Shown here piece by piece: positions 1-8,698 of a DNA stretch of 64,000 bases (its first letter is position 1; each line of letters starts with the position of its first letter). Origin of the DNA: an uncultured Bacteroidota bacterium (lineage in GTDB: Bacteria > Bacteroidota > Bacteroidia > Bacteroidales > P3); contig CACYKY010000005.1 of NCBI GenBank assembly GCA_902775135.1, positions 124,001 through 188,000 of the forward strand, read 5' to 3'. The notes under the pieces are model-generated. The model ran no database searches and was not told the origin of the DNA. It worked only from the letters and a program-made list of their open reading frames with translations. The position numbers were made by a program, and so were the translations under genes.

Positions 1-2
1 AA

Positions 3-1097
3 ATTGAGAATTTAGGACACAATGTGATCCTTTCGGAATCATTTACATTCCCTATTGATCCGTCTAAGAACACTATAGACAACTGCATTGACATTGTCCG
101 TAATGAGGCTGACATCTTTATTCTCATAATAAAAGACAACTACGGGAACATTGTTCCGCGAACGGGTCGCTCTGTTACACATATGGAACTCCAAACAGCA
201 CAGGATAAGGGTATACCAATTTACACATTCACTCATAGCGAGACTCTACGACAGAAAGTGTTGTTAGAAGGTCAGCTTAATGAAGGCTCTGAATTTCTAA
301 AAGTATGCAAGTTTATTGATGAGGTTAGACAAGAGAGAAGTCTTTGGAATTTCGAATACAACGGTGTTGAAGATATTCTAAATACAATTAAAACACAGTT
401 GTCCATTCTGATGAAACACTCTTTATCGGTGCGAAACAAGGTTGATGCCATTGATAAAAAATGGATATTCCCTCATATCTCACCAGAGGCATATCGCTTG
501 CTTGTCTATAAAGAGAAAAACTATGTGGAACGATTCTTCTTCCAAGTGATGAAAGATGAGATGGAACGCCATGTGGACTTGAAACTTGACTACAAATATT
601 CTCACCTTCTCAACGCCGGTTATACACAGAAAAGCCTACGTGAGTTTGCCAGATGGATTAAGGATATTTTTGATGAGATTGCTTTCTTTTTCAGATCTGA
701 AATAAAGTTGGAAGAAGAATTCTTCGATTCCTATAAAAAGGATGACTCTGATTTCCGTCAACTGTACCATGTGGCAAAACGATTTGCAAATAGATATGCA
801 GATATTCTGGAGTTGGGGATACATCTGAAATCAGAATATGTATATCCTGAATATGCCTCGATACAAGGCAGAATAACGGGAATGGTTGATAATGCCATTT
901 CTCAACTGGAGAATATGCCACAGTCCGCTCTGGATGCCATTGACAAAAATGTCAAAGACGAAATAGCTTCAAAGTCTGAGATATCAGCGAGTATGGATTT
1001 TCCCAGCATTATAGATGTTTCAGATGAAGAAATGGAGGAAATATTTAGAGAGATAAAACAAATTGCGGAACAAATTAAGGCAAGAGCAAAAGAATAG
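3..1097 (+). CDS. DUF4062-type protein, 5' end outside the window
   Basis: The frame is open from base 3, so the gene begins upstream of the window and the GTG at 24 is not a convincing start. The visible N-terminal part (LGHNVILSESFTF, then NEADIFILIIKDNYG and GIPIYTFTH) has the pattern of the DUF4062 domain, a fold found at the N terminus of multidomain, sometimes STAND-type or defence-related, proteins. The remaining 250 residues are helical and charged with no motif I recognise, and end in a Glu/Lys-rich tail. Neither an NTPase nor a nuclease motif is visible. Function is unknown; the domain call is from pattern memory. Confidence 0.6.
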   Translation: MENLGHNVILSESFTFPIDPSKNTIDNCIDIVRNEADIFILIIKDNYGNIVPRTGRSVTHMELQTAQDKGIPIYTFTHSETLRQKVLLEGQLNEGSEFLKVCKFIDEVRQERSLWNFEYNGVEDILNTIKTQLSILMKHSLSVRNKVDAIDKKWIFPHISPEAYRLLVYKEKNYVERFFFQVMKDEMERHVDLKLDYKYSHLLNAGYTQKSLREFARWIKDIFDEIAFFFRSEIKLEEEFFDSYKKDDSDFRQLYHVAKRFANRYADILELGIHLKSEYVYPEYASIQGRITGMVDNAISQLENMPQSALDAIDKNVKDEIASKSEISASMDFPSIIDVSDEEMEEIFREIKQIAEQIKARAKE

Positions 1098-1501
1098 TGT
1101 GAGATGATTTCATAGAACCCACAAAGAAGGATCGTATAACCCACAAAGAAGGGGTGAAGAAGCCACGAAGAAGGGATGAGGAATGCGTTAGCGTGTTAAT
1201 GCGTTAGTGCGTTAGTGATAATACACGAGGTTCCGCCGTGGTGTGCCGTCGGCTTAGCTGACTGGTATGCCGTCAGCTCGGCTGACAACTGTCGTCGAGA
1301 CATCGCCGAAGGCTACAGGAGAACAGGACTTGTTAGTAGGTTAGTCCGAACAACCAAAGTGGCAACTTTTTGCCGTAAGGGTATTTTGTTTAATATGCTA
1401 AACAAAAATTTAAAAAAATGTTTAACGCATTAAACATAAATAGTGATAAAGCAATATTCACAGGAGCATAAAGAAGAATGCATTCTGGAGTATGTGCGGC
1501 T
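1098..1501. other. Intergenic region with short direct repeats
   Basis: No credible gene is seen. The first 100 bases hold three imperfect copies of a 'cccacaaagaagg'-type unit and three copies of 'gcgttagtg/gcgttagcg'. Further on, 'gccgtcggcttagctgac' is imperfectly repeated as 'gccgtcagctcggctgac'. The small ORF here looks like chance coding. No promoter was assigned. Confidence 0.5.
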
Positions 1502-2116
1502 TCAGCGGATGAAGTGCATGGGGTTCCAGGGCTCTCGTTCGGGGTAGGACGGATTGTCTGAGTGGATGCGTTGCAGGAGGAAGGCCATGTTGCGGCCGAG
1601 GGCACGCATGGTCTGCATGCCTTCGGTGTCGAGTGCGGCCTCGCCTTCGGCTCGGCCGTAGACGATATTCCAATACTGCGACGTGACCATCGGCATGTGC
1701 TGCAACTGGAACACCATGGTGAGCGACTGCAGGGCGGCCGTGGCGCCACCACGGCGGCAGACGGCGATGCCGGCTGCGGGCTTGTTCATCGCGAGGTCGG
1801 AACGCGAGTAGAACAGACGCTGCATGACGGCGAGCAGGGCACCGTTGGGCTGGCCGTAGTAGGTGGGGGTGCCCACGATGAGGGCGTCGCTCGCGGCGAG
1901 TTTCTCCGAGAAGAGGTTGCAGGGGTCGTCGTCGAAGACGCAGCGTCCGAGCTCGCGGCAGCGTCCGCAGGCGATGCAGCCGTGCACGGGTTTCGGGCCG
2001 ATGCCGACAATCTCATAATCGATACCGTTTTCCTTCAAGGTCTTGCCGACCTCTTCCAATGCGATGCGCGTGTTGCCGTTGGCACGTGCGCTTCCGTTTA
2101 TCAGCAATGCTTTCAT
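1502..2116 (-). CDS. Flavodoxin-fold NAD(P)H-dependent reductase / iron-sulfur flavoprotein type
   Basis: The 204-residue protein starts with a beta strand and an FMN phosphate-binding loop of the NADPH-dependent FMN reductase family (LLINGSARANGNT, residues 4-16). It has a cluster of four cysteines (CIACGRCRELGRC, about 47-59), as in iron-sulfur flavoproteins, and the typical 'GTPTYYGQPNG' loop near 82-92. It probably binds FMN and shuttles electrons in the cytoplasm. It is the last gene of a minus-strand cluster, 10 nt downstream of a monooxygenase-like gene, which suggests a small redox operon. The substrate cannot be told. Confidence 0.85.
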   Translation of the reverse strand: MKALLINGSARANGNTRIALEEVGKTLKENGIDYEIVGIGPKPVHGCIACGRCRELGRCVFDDDPCNLFSEKLAASDALIVGTPTYYGQPNGALLAVMQRLFYSRSDLAMNKPAAGIAVCRRGGATAALQSLTMVFQLQHMPMVTSQYWNIVYGRAEGEAALDTEGMQTMRALGRNMAFLLQRIHSDNPSYPEREPWNPMHFIR

Positions 2117-2126
2117 ATCATGTTTA

Positions 2127-2528
2127 TTATTTCCGAATAAACCGCTCGTCTGCCTCCGACTGGTCGGCGGGGGTGTAACGCTCCACGGTCATGTGGAGGT
2201 CGTACTTCTCGCGGAGGGCGGCGATGGTGGCCATCATGGGGGTGGCGTGGTGGCGGTCGATGGCTTCCTGGCTGGCCCAGCTGTCGATGAGTAGGACGGT
2301 CTCGGGGTTGTCGAGCGACTGGTAATACTCGTAGCGCAGGTTGCCCTCTTCGGCGCGGATGGCGGCGACGGTGCCGCTGGCTGTCATCTCCTCGGCGAAC
2401 TTCAGGGCGTTGCCGTCAACGCCGGTATACTTGATGTTCACTGTTATCGGCATCTCTTTCTCTTTGTTGTCTCCACAGCAAGCGGCCAGCAGGACCTCCG
2501 CCAGGAGAGTTATCAGAATGTGTTTCAT
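2127..2528 (-). CDS. Lipoprotein with antibiotic biosynthesis monooxygenase (ABM)-like domain
   Basis: The 133-residue protein has a short hydrophobic leader ending in a lipobox-like 'LLAACC' near residues 13-18, so it is probably exported and lipid-anchored. Residues 27-115 match the ABM dimeric alpha-beta barrel pattern: a 'FAEEMTASGTVAAIRAEEGNLRYEYY' type helix and strand, then 'VLLIDSWASQEAIDRHHATPMM'. Such domains act as small monooxygenases or quinol-handling proteins. It lies directly upstream of the flavodoxin-like gene in the same direction. An exported ABM domain is somewhat unusual; the enzymatic role is inferred. Confidence 0.75.
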   Translation of the reverse strand: MKHILITLLAEVLLAACCGDNKEKEMPITVNIKYTGVDGNALKFAEEMTASGTVAAIRAEEGNLRYEYYQSLDNPETVLLIDSWASQEAIDRHHATPMMATIAALREKYDLHMTVERYTPADQSEADERFIRK

Positions 2529-2622
2529 TTCTCATCTTTTTAACACAAATTGCCATGAATATATCATGAATTAATGGGTAATTCGTGGACATTCGTGTTT
2601 TTTCATTTTCAATTATCAATTT

Positions 2623-2988
2623 TCAATTCTTGTCGGGGTGTTGTATCGACAGAGGCATATCCTTCTGCGAGAGGTAGAACATGTAGAGGACGGCGGGCTT
2701 GGGGCCGCGGTTCTCGCCGTGGTGGCCGGTGCCGACCATCTCGACCACTGCCTCGCCCTCGTGGACGACCTTCTCCGTACCGTCCTGGGCGACGATGGTC
2801 AGCTCGCCCTGTGTCAGTACGCCGAAGTTCATCACCTCGTGGTGATGCCATCCCAACTTGCAGCCTGCGGGAAACACATACTTCAAGCCCACCAGCTCGG
2901 GACGCCCTCGAAGATAGTCGGGCAGCTCCACGCCGTCCCAGCTCTGCGAGGTATGGAAGAGCTCCGTGACCTCCACCTGTTTTGACAT
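2623..2988 (-). CDS. Small cupin-domain protein
   Basis: The 121-residue protein is a single cupin barrel. The first metal-binding motif is visible as 'GWHHHEVMNFGVLTQGEL' (about 46-63), with His residues and a later Glu. The second motif is the 'VEMVGTGHHGENRGPKPAVLYMF' stretch near 83-105. No extra domain is present, so it is probably a metal-binding sugar or small-molecule handling protein of the cytoplasm; the ligand is unknown. It shares direction with its neighbours 3026-3343 and 2127-2528. Confidence 0.8.
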   Translation of the reverse strand: MSKQVEVTELFHTSQSWDGVELPDYLRGRPELVGLKYVFPAGCKLGWHHHEVMNFGVLTQGELTIVAQDGTEKVVHEGEAVVEMVGTGHHGENRGPKPAVLYMFYLSQKDMPLSIQHPDKN

Positions 2989-3025
2989 TTCTGTGTCTGT
3001 TTTGGCTATCGTTTTTGCCTTTTTC

Positions 3026-3343
3026 TCAGGCGAGAATCTTCTTGAGGGTGCGCATGAGGTGGGCTTCCATTGGGGAACGCCGTCCGTCGGCGGCGACGAT
3101 GGAGCGGATATCGTCGAGGATTTGCTGGCGGGAAGTGTCGTCGGTGATGAACTTGGACTTGTTCTCGTGGATAAGGTCGAGGATCTGGGTGTCGCTCATC
3201 TTGGAGAAATCCTTTTTCAGTTTGCTGACGACGGCGGGGTCGACGTGCTGGAGGATGAGCTCCATCTCGTCGGGATGGATGGTGCCGTCGATGTTGGCGG
3301 CATAGAGCATCAGCAATGCCTTGAATTCGTCTTGGGTATTCAT
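3026..3343 (-). CDS. TerB-like acidic helical protein
   Basis: A 105-residue all-helical protein with 'MLYAANIDGTIHPDEMELILQHV' near residues 12-34 and 'IRSIVAADGRRSPMEAHLMRTLKKIL' near the C terminus. The spaced 'A..DG.I...E...I' pattern resembles TerB / tellurite-resistance-like domains. Such domains bind metal or act as partners of membrane proteins, which would fit the membrane protein gene just upstream. No signal peptide is seen. The role is unknown. Confidence 0.6.
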   Translation of the reverse strand: MNTQDEFKALLMLYAANIDGTIHPDEMELILQHVDPAVVSKLKKDFSKMSDTQILDLIHENKSKFITDDTSRQQILDDIRSIVAADGRRSPMEAHLMRTLKKILA

Positions 3344-3379
3344 CTTTCTATGGATATTTTTATGGTATTTCTTTGTTTG

Positions 3380-4177
3380 TCAAGATTTTTCAATTCTTTT
3401 TTTGTAGCGGGCGTCGGCGGAGACAAAGAGGCCGACGATGGGGATGAAGAGGTATATGTAGCCCTCGATGCACTCGATGGTGAGCATGGTGATGGCCTCG
3501 AAGACCACGAGGAAGCATACGGCCGAGAGGAGGCAGCGGTGGAAGAGGTGGGTGCGGCGGGTATCGACAATGAGTTTTGCCACCACCAGAAGGAATACCA
3601 CGAGGTGGTAGGCTATCATGATCCAGATGCCGGTGATGGGGACGAAGGAGTCTGCGATGCCGGCGGCGGAGGCGCCGAGGAGCATGACGATGATGATCCA
3701 GTTCCATTCGCGCCATTGCTTCTCGTTGAGGCCCATGCGGTCGCTTTGGTGGGCGATGACGTGGAGGAGGATATTGAACATGTTGTAGGCCGTGTAGGAA
3801 AGCAAAGCCACCCCGAGGAGAGACCATCCCGTGCCCACCACCTGGCGCTGGCAAAACCAGCCGACGCATATTTCGGAGCGGTGCAGGTCGGTGTCCTCGA
3901 AGAGGGGCAGGTCGCCCGAGAAGCAGTAATAGTAGGTTGCTGCCACCGAGAGCCACCAGAGGGAATAGAGCAGGTGATAGGCGGAAGAAGAAGTTTGCTT
4001 GTTGCGGTTGATCAGGTACATCACGATGCGCGAGGCCACAGCCAACACCAGCAGGAGGATGGGGATGACGATGGGGTGCAACCCAAGCGGATTGCTATGG
4101 TGCACACCCAGCAGCGCAGGGATGTTGGTCATCGGTGCATTGGAGTTGATGTAGTCGGAAAGTGTGGAGAAAAACAT
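3380..4177 (-). CDS. Polytopic membrane protein of unknown function
   Basis: The 265-residue protein has about seven hydrophobic segments: around residues 34-53, 70-87, 115-140, 160-178, 180-200, 212-232 and 238-252. There is no transporter or enzyme motif I recognise. It is the first gene of the minus-strand cluster that continues with the TerB-like gene. The start at 4177 is preceded by an AT-rich stretch, but no clear promoter was assigned. Confidence 0.65.
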   Translation of the reverse strand: MFFSTLSDYINSNAPMTNIPALLGVHHSNPLGLHPIVIPILLLVLAVASRIVMYLINRNKQTSSSAYHLLYSLWWLSVAATYYYCFSGDLPLFEDTDLHRSEICVGWFCQRQVVGTGWSLLGVALLSYTAYNMFNILLHVIAHQSDRMGLNEKQWREWNWIIIVMLLGASAAGIADSFVPITGIWIMIAYHLVVFLLVVAKLIVDTRRTHLFHRCLLSAVCFLVVFEAITMLTIECIEGYIYLFIPIVGLFVSADARYKKRIEKS

Positions 4178-4672
4178 AAATGCTTTATTTGTTGTTTGTT
4201 AAAACGATGCTTTGCTTTTTATCCAGTGACAAAGATACAAAAAAAAGCAACAGGTGTGATAATTTTTTTTTTTTTACAAGAGGGAAAGGGTAGGGGAATG
4301 GTAGGGGTCAAACTCGTACTTTATCCCTACCAAATCCCTACCAACTCCTTACAAACTCCTACCACAGTGTGAGATGATATGCCGATTGTTGTGTTAAAAC
4401 CGGTTGTTTTAACATCTATTAATAAAGTTTGGGCGATAGTCCGGTCGTTTCCTTACTATTGACGAGCCGGGTGGGTGAGAATTGGAAAGTGGACTGCATG
4501 GATGGGTGAGGGAGCCGTTTTTTTGTTAAAAATTCATAAATGCGAGTGGTCTTTGTAGAAATTCGGCAAAAAGTCTGTTATATAATATATGTAGGGCGAT
4601 TGAATCGCAGCGGTGAATGAATAAGACAATAAAAATGGTGAAAAAACGTTTTACTAATTGTAATATAATAAT
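4178..4672. other. Divergent intergenic region with an inverted repeat
   Basis: This gap separates the divergent membrane protein and adhesin genes and holds no gene. It contains a run of about 14 Ts near 4262-4275, the inverted repeat described separately, and a 13-bp word 'agtgtgagatgat' at 4366-4378. That word also occurs at 1096-1108. Regulatory sites for either gene are likely here, but I could not fix a promoter. Confidence 0.4.
4289..4342. repeat. Imperfect inverted repeat (18-nt arms)
   Basis: The arm at 4289-4306 and the reverse complement of 4325-4342 match at 15 of 18 positions, separated by 18 nt. Each arm is itself a doubled 'GGTAGGG' unit. It follows a T-run and could be a terminator for a transcript entering from the right, a protein-binding site or a mobile-element remnant. 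Confidence 0.45.
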
Positions 4673-7600
4673 ATGATGAAACAAAATCATTTGACGTGGA
4701 GGATGCTTTCGTTGAGCATTATGATGGGATTGATGTGCCTGATGGGAAACAATGCCGAGGCTCAGGTTGTCTGTAACGATACGGTGTTTCCCTTCCTCGA
4801 GACCTTCGATAGTGGTGTCGACAGCCTCGTCTGTTGGCAGCCGCTGGAGGGCAGCAACTGGCAGCTCATCCAGCCGGGCACAGGCAGCGGCAACGGCCCG
4901 AACAAGAGTATGGTCTCGTCGTCGGAGTATGCGAATGTCGACAGCTGGATTGTGTCGAAGGCCATCGCATTGCCGGCCGACACGACAGTGCCCTTGGTGC
5001 TGAGCTGGGATGTGAGTGCAACGCACTATTTGACGTACTACTACCGCTATTTTGTGCTCGTCAGCACCGGCGACTGGACCGACCGCACCTCCTACGACAC
5101 CGTCTATGCCGACAGCTCGATGCAGGTCTACTGCGGCAACGAGAATACCAATTTCGAGAATCGCATGGTGAACCTCGACGCCTACCATGGGCAGGTCATC
5201 CACGTGGCTTTCTGCAACCATCCGCTCTATGCCGACCCCTACGAAGGACATTGGATGCGGCTCAATATCGACAATGTGGAGGTACGCGACGCCAATAAGC
5301 CTAAGGTGGCCCTGGAGCTGCCCGACTATGTCTATAGCGGCGACAGCATCACCTATGCCGCCACGCTAATTGAGGGCAACACCACGGGACTGACCTACAC
5401 GTGGCATTCCACGCTTCTCGATACTACAATAACTCTTAACAATAATCTCGTATCTATAAACTACCCCACTACGGGTATCGACACGGTGACCGTTATCGCC
5501 GCCAACGCTTATGGCGTCGACACGGCGACGGCAGTGGTGGAGGTGCTGACGCATCCGCTGCCGCAGGTGACCTTGATTGTCCCGCAGCATGTGTGGGTGG
5601 ACGACACCGTGGTCTACACCGCCGTCGTCAACGAATGCTCGCCCTACGGTCTTGCCTTCCATTGGCACTCCTCGCTGCTCGATACCACCATAGCTCTTAA
5701 CAATAATCTATTATCTATAAACTACCCCGCTGCGGGAATTGACACGGTGACGGTTGTGGTGAGCAACATCGACGGTGCCGACACGGCGACGGCGGTGATG
5801 GAGGTGCTGAACTGCAATGGGACGATGATTCCTTATGTGGAGGACTTCAATGCCGTCAGTGCCACAAGTGCTCAAACGCCCGGCGAGCTTCCTAGCTGCT
5901 GGGAAGGAATGATGACGGGCACCAACGCTGCCAATGCCCCCCATGTGATTCTTCCCAACGGCTACCAATTTTTAGGCACTCTGCCCAGCAATGCCCTCTT
6001 TATGGTGGCGGGCAGCGAAGCGGGCTACGGCAGCTGGGAACAGGTAGTGCTGCCGCGCTTCAACCAGCCTTTGCACGACCTCTCCATTGCCTTCGACTAC
6101 CGCTTCGAGGCTGCCAGCCGGGGAGCCCTCGCTGTGGGCTATATCGACAGCACGGATGACTTTGTCATCGTGGCCATTATGACACACCATGCCGGAAGTT
6201 ACCGACGCGACACCGTCTCTTTGGCCTCGGTCACCGACAGCTATGCACGTCTGGCTTTGCGCTGGGGCTACAACACCTCCTATTATGCTGTGGCCATCGA
6301 CAACATTGAGGTCTTCAACCCTGATACCGCCATAATGCAGCCCGTGGTGGCCCTCGAGGTCCCCGACGAGGTGAACATCTACGACACCGTCGTCTACACT
6401 GCCCACCTGCAGCAGGGCGACCCTGTTGGCCTCTCCTATACTTGGCACTCCACTCTCCTCGATACTACAATAACTCTTAACTATAATCTCTTATCTATAA
6501 ACTACCCCTCCATTGGTGTCGACACTGTGACGGTGACCGCCACCAATGGCTACGGCAGCTATACTGCCACCGCCATCGTCTCCGTCGGCAACTGCAACTA
6601 CCGGAGTGTGCCCTATGTCGATGACTTCGAAGGTGTGCCACAGGGGCAGATGCCCGAGTGCTGGACGAGCCGCTGGACCGGTTCTGCCTCCGATAAACCG
6701 AGGGTCATTGATTATCCCTATTCGTGGGAAGCCGACAGGACGATAATGATGATAGCGGGCAATGGCTCCAGCTATGGTGATGGTCGGTCCATGGTGGTGT
6801 TGCCGGGTTTTGACCACCCACTGAACCAGCTATCGCTGGCATTAGACTATTATCAAGGCACTTATTACGGCACGTTGACGGTGGGCTATATGGTCGATAC
6901 CGTCTATACACCGTTGCACACCTTGCCGAACAACTTCTCGTATGATTATGACATGTGGCGCGACACCGTTGATTTCAGCAGTGTGACGGCCCCCGGGGCT
7001 CGGATGGCCATCCGCCTTATCAATCAGGCGATGTGGGATGAAATATATCTCGACAATATCGAGGTGTTCCTCTCCAGCCAGACAGGCGTGCCTCCCGTGG
7101 TTTCCCTCAACGGTCCTTCAAACGCAGTGGCTTTAAATAATATCACCTATACGGCTACCCTTACCAGCGGAGACACAACGGGTGTGGTCTACATGTGGCA
7201 TTCGACATTGCAGGACAGTATGATGACTGGCCCCTCGGTCCGGTTGCTCTACGATACGGTGGGGGTGGACACTCTCAGCGTTATAGCCACCACGCCCTTC
7301 GGTTCCGACACGGCTATGCGTATCGTTACGGTTTCATGGCCCGACTACCTGCTGCCGTCGGTGACCCTTGAGGGCGATCCTCTTTGCTATACCTGCGACC
7401 CCGCGACATACGTCGTCAACTCGTTGCAGAGCGACAGTGCAACGGTACACAGCACATTGCTCGATACCACCTTCGCGATGACTGGCTCCCAGTTTGCCTT
7501 GCTTTATACTGCTGGAGGGGTTGACACTGTCACAGTGGTGGTGACCAACGACTACGGCAGCGACACCGCCCGATGGGTGGTCGTGGTTCGTGACTGTCAG

Positions 7601-8665
7601 ATTGTCGTTACCTTCCCCTATGTGTCGGTTCCGGCAGCCAATGACGACAGCCTTTATTGCTGGAAGATATGGCAGCTTGATTCCATCCGTGCCACCAGCA
7701 GCGATACTCACGGCCGATGGTTCCGCTATCTTGACTATTACAACGACAATCGTCCCTGCATGACGAGCAACGAGATAAACCGCAACGCGGGCGGCAACCC
7801 CAGGGTGATGTTGGACGACTGGCTCGTTTCCCCACTGATTGCCCTGCCCGATGGCGGTGCCGACACGGTGATTGCCAACATCACCCTCGAATGGAACAGT
7901 TTCTGTGAAAACACCACCTTCCAAATACTCCTTTCCACCACAGGTCGCACTGCGCCTGCCAACTTTAGCGACACGCTCTACGTTCAAACCCACAATGGCG
8001 GTTACCCCTATGGACAATGGGAAAGTCATAGTGTTGACCTCTCAGCCTACGCTGGACAAACTGTCAGCATCGCCTTCCATCATTCAGGTCCGATAGCCAG
8101 TTACGGATGGGGGAAAGTTTCAATGGACAGCATCAAGGTGAGCTGTACCTACGATACTGTGGACGCTCCAGACACCGTGTGGCGCACCGTCAGCGTGACG
8201 ACCGACGCCCCCGAGGCCTGCGAAGTTTACGGCAGCGGTGTCTATGCCGACAGTAGCACGGTGGAGATCGGATTCCTGCTTGCCGACACCGCCATCGAGG
8301 GCGGTCATTGGCAGTTCCTCGGCTGGAGTGACGGCGGCAGCGGCAACCCGCGCGACATCCTCGTCACCTCCGACACCTCCCTTGTCGCCCTCTTCGAATG
8401 GATAGAGGATAGCGTCGGCATCGACAACGTATCAACGTATCAACGTATCAACGTCTATCCCAACCCGGCGCATGGTGCCGTGACTGTCAGCGTCGGCGCT
8501 CCTGCCACCCTCACCGTCCTCGACCTCGCTGGCCGCGTCGTCGTCGCCCCTCAGTCACTCAGTTCCTCAGCCACCCTGCCACTCACCGACTTGCCTTCCG
8601 GCACCTACTTCCTCCGAGTGACCACCGCTGAGGGGACGGCTGTCAAGAAGCTGATAGTCAAATAA
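4673..8665 (+). CDS. Large secreted repeat adhesin with type IX secretion sorting domain
   Basis: The 1330-residue protein has a signal peptide (about residues 1-31, ending 'NNAEAQ'). It then alternates between cleaved-adhesin/MAM-like jelly-roll modules (around 35-205, 385-555, 645-800 and 980-1165, with 'SWIVSKAI', 'DNVEV' and similar signatures) and PKD-like Ig modules containing 'YTWHSTLLDTT' and 'GVDTVTV.A.NAYG'. A 'WQFLGWSDG' repeat module follows near 1175-1245. The C terminus (about 1255-1330, 'VYPNPAHGAVTVSV' to 'GTYFLRVTTAEGTAVKKLIVK') is a type A type IX sorting domain. The protein should be exported through Sec and the type IX system and attached to the surface. It sits 33 nt before a larger paralogue. 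Confidence 0.88.
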   Translation: MMKQNHLTWRMLSLSIMMGLMCLMGNNAEAQVVCNDTVFPFLETFDSGVDSLVCWQPLEGSNWQLIQPGTGSGNGPNKSMVSSSEYANVDSWIVSKAIALPADTTVPLVLSWDVSATHYLTYYYRYFVLVSTGDWTDRTSYDTVYADSSMQVYCGNENTNFENRMVNLDAYHGQVIHVAFCNHPLYADPYEGHWMRLNIDNVEVRDANKPKVALELPDYVYSGDSITYAATLIEGNTTGLTYTWHSTLLDTTITLNNNLVSINYPTTGIDTVTVIAANAYGVDTATAVVEVLTHPLPQVTLIVPQHVWVDDTVVYTAVVNECSPYGLAFHWHSSLLDTTIALNNNLLSINYPAAGIDTVTVVVSNIDGADTATAVMEVLNCNGTMIPYVEDFNAVSATSAQTPGELPSCWEGMMTGTNAANAPHVILPNGYQFLGTLPSNALFMVAGSEAGYGSWEQVVLPRFNQPLHDLSIAFDYRFEAASRGALAVGYIDSTDDFVIVAIMTHHAGSYRRDTVSLASVTDSYARLALRWGYNTSYYAVAIDNIEVFNPDTAIMQPVVALEVPDEVNIYDTVVYTAHLQQGDPVGLSYTWHSTLLDTTITLNYNLLSINYPSIGVDTVTVTATNGYGSYTATAIVSVGNCNYRSVPYVDDFEGVPQGQMPECWTSRWTGSASDKPRVIDYPYSWEADRTIMMIAGNGSSYGDGRSMVVLPGFDHPLNQLSLALDYYQGTYYGTLTVGYMVDTVYTPLHTLPNNFSYDYDMWRDTVDFSSVTAPGARMAIRLINQAMWDEIYLDNIEVFLSSQTGVPPVVSLNGPSNAVALNNITYTATLTSGDTTGVVYMWHSTLQDSMMTGPSVRLLYDTVGVDTLSVIATTPFGSDTAMRIVTVSWPDYLLPSVTLEGDPLCYTCDPATYVVNSLQSDSATVHSTLLDTTFAMTGSQFALLYTAGGVDTVTVVVTNDYGSDTARWVVVVRDCQIVVTFPYVSVPAANDDSLYCWKIWQLDSIRATSSDTHGRWFRYLDYYNDNRPCMTSNEINRNAGGNPRVMLDDWLVSPLIALPDGGADTVIANITLEWNSFCENTTFQILLSTTGRTAPANFSDTLYVQTHNGGYPYGQWESHSVDLSAYAGQTVSIAFHHSGPIASYGWGKVSMDSIKVSCTYDTVDAPDTVWRTVSVTTDAPEACEVYGSGVYADSSTVEIGFLLADTAIEGGHWQFLGWSDGGSGNPRDILVTSDTSLVALFEWIEDSVGIDNVSTYQRINVYPNPAHGAVTVSVGAPATLTVLDLAGRVVVAPQSLSSSATLPLTDLPSGTYFLRVTTAEGTAVKKLIVK
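8486..8665 (+). repeat. Sorting-domain DNA repeat, copy 1 (partner at 14087-14266)
   Basis: The last 180 bp of this adhesin gene align without gaps to the last 180 bp of the next one (14087-14266), with 13 mismatches by my count (about 93% identity). The upstream parts of the two genes are much more diverged. This suggests recent duplication or gene conversion of the sorting-signal coding end. Confidence 0.8.
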
Positions 8666-8698
8666 CAATTGCCCTCATGGCGACAAAATGAATAATGG

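Noticed and set aside
24..1097. GTG at 24 as the start of the first gene
   Set aside because: The frame is open upstream to the window edge and matches the domain pattern there, so the true start lies outside the window.
1098..1190. Possible CRISPR-like array near the left edge
   Set aside because: The repeats are short, imperfect and lack regular spacers; no cas genes are near.
2966..4372. Plus-strand ORF of 468 codons
   Set aside because: It runs antisense over the TerB-like and membrane protein genes and has an acidic, low-complexity composition typical of shadow frames in GC-rich DNA.
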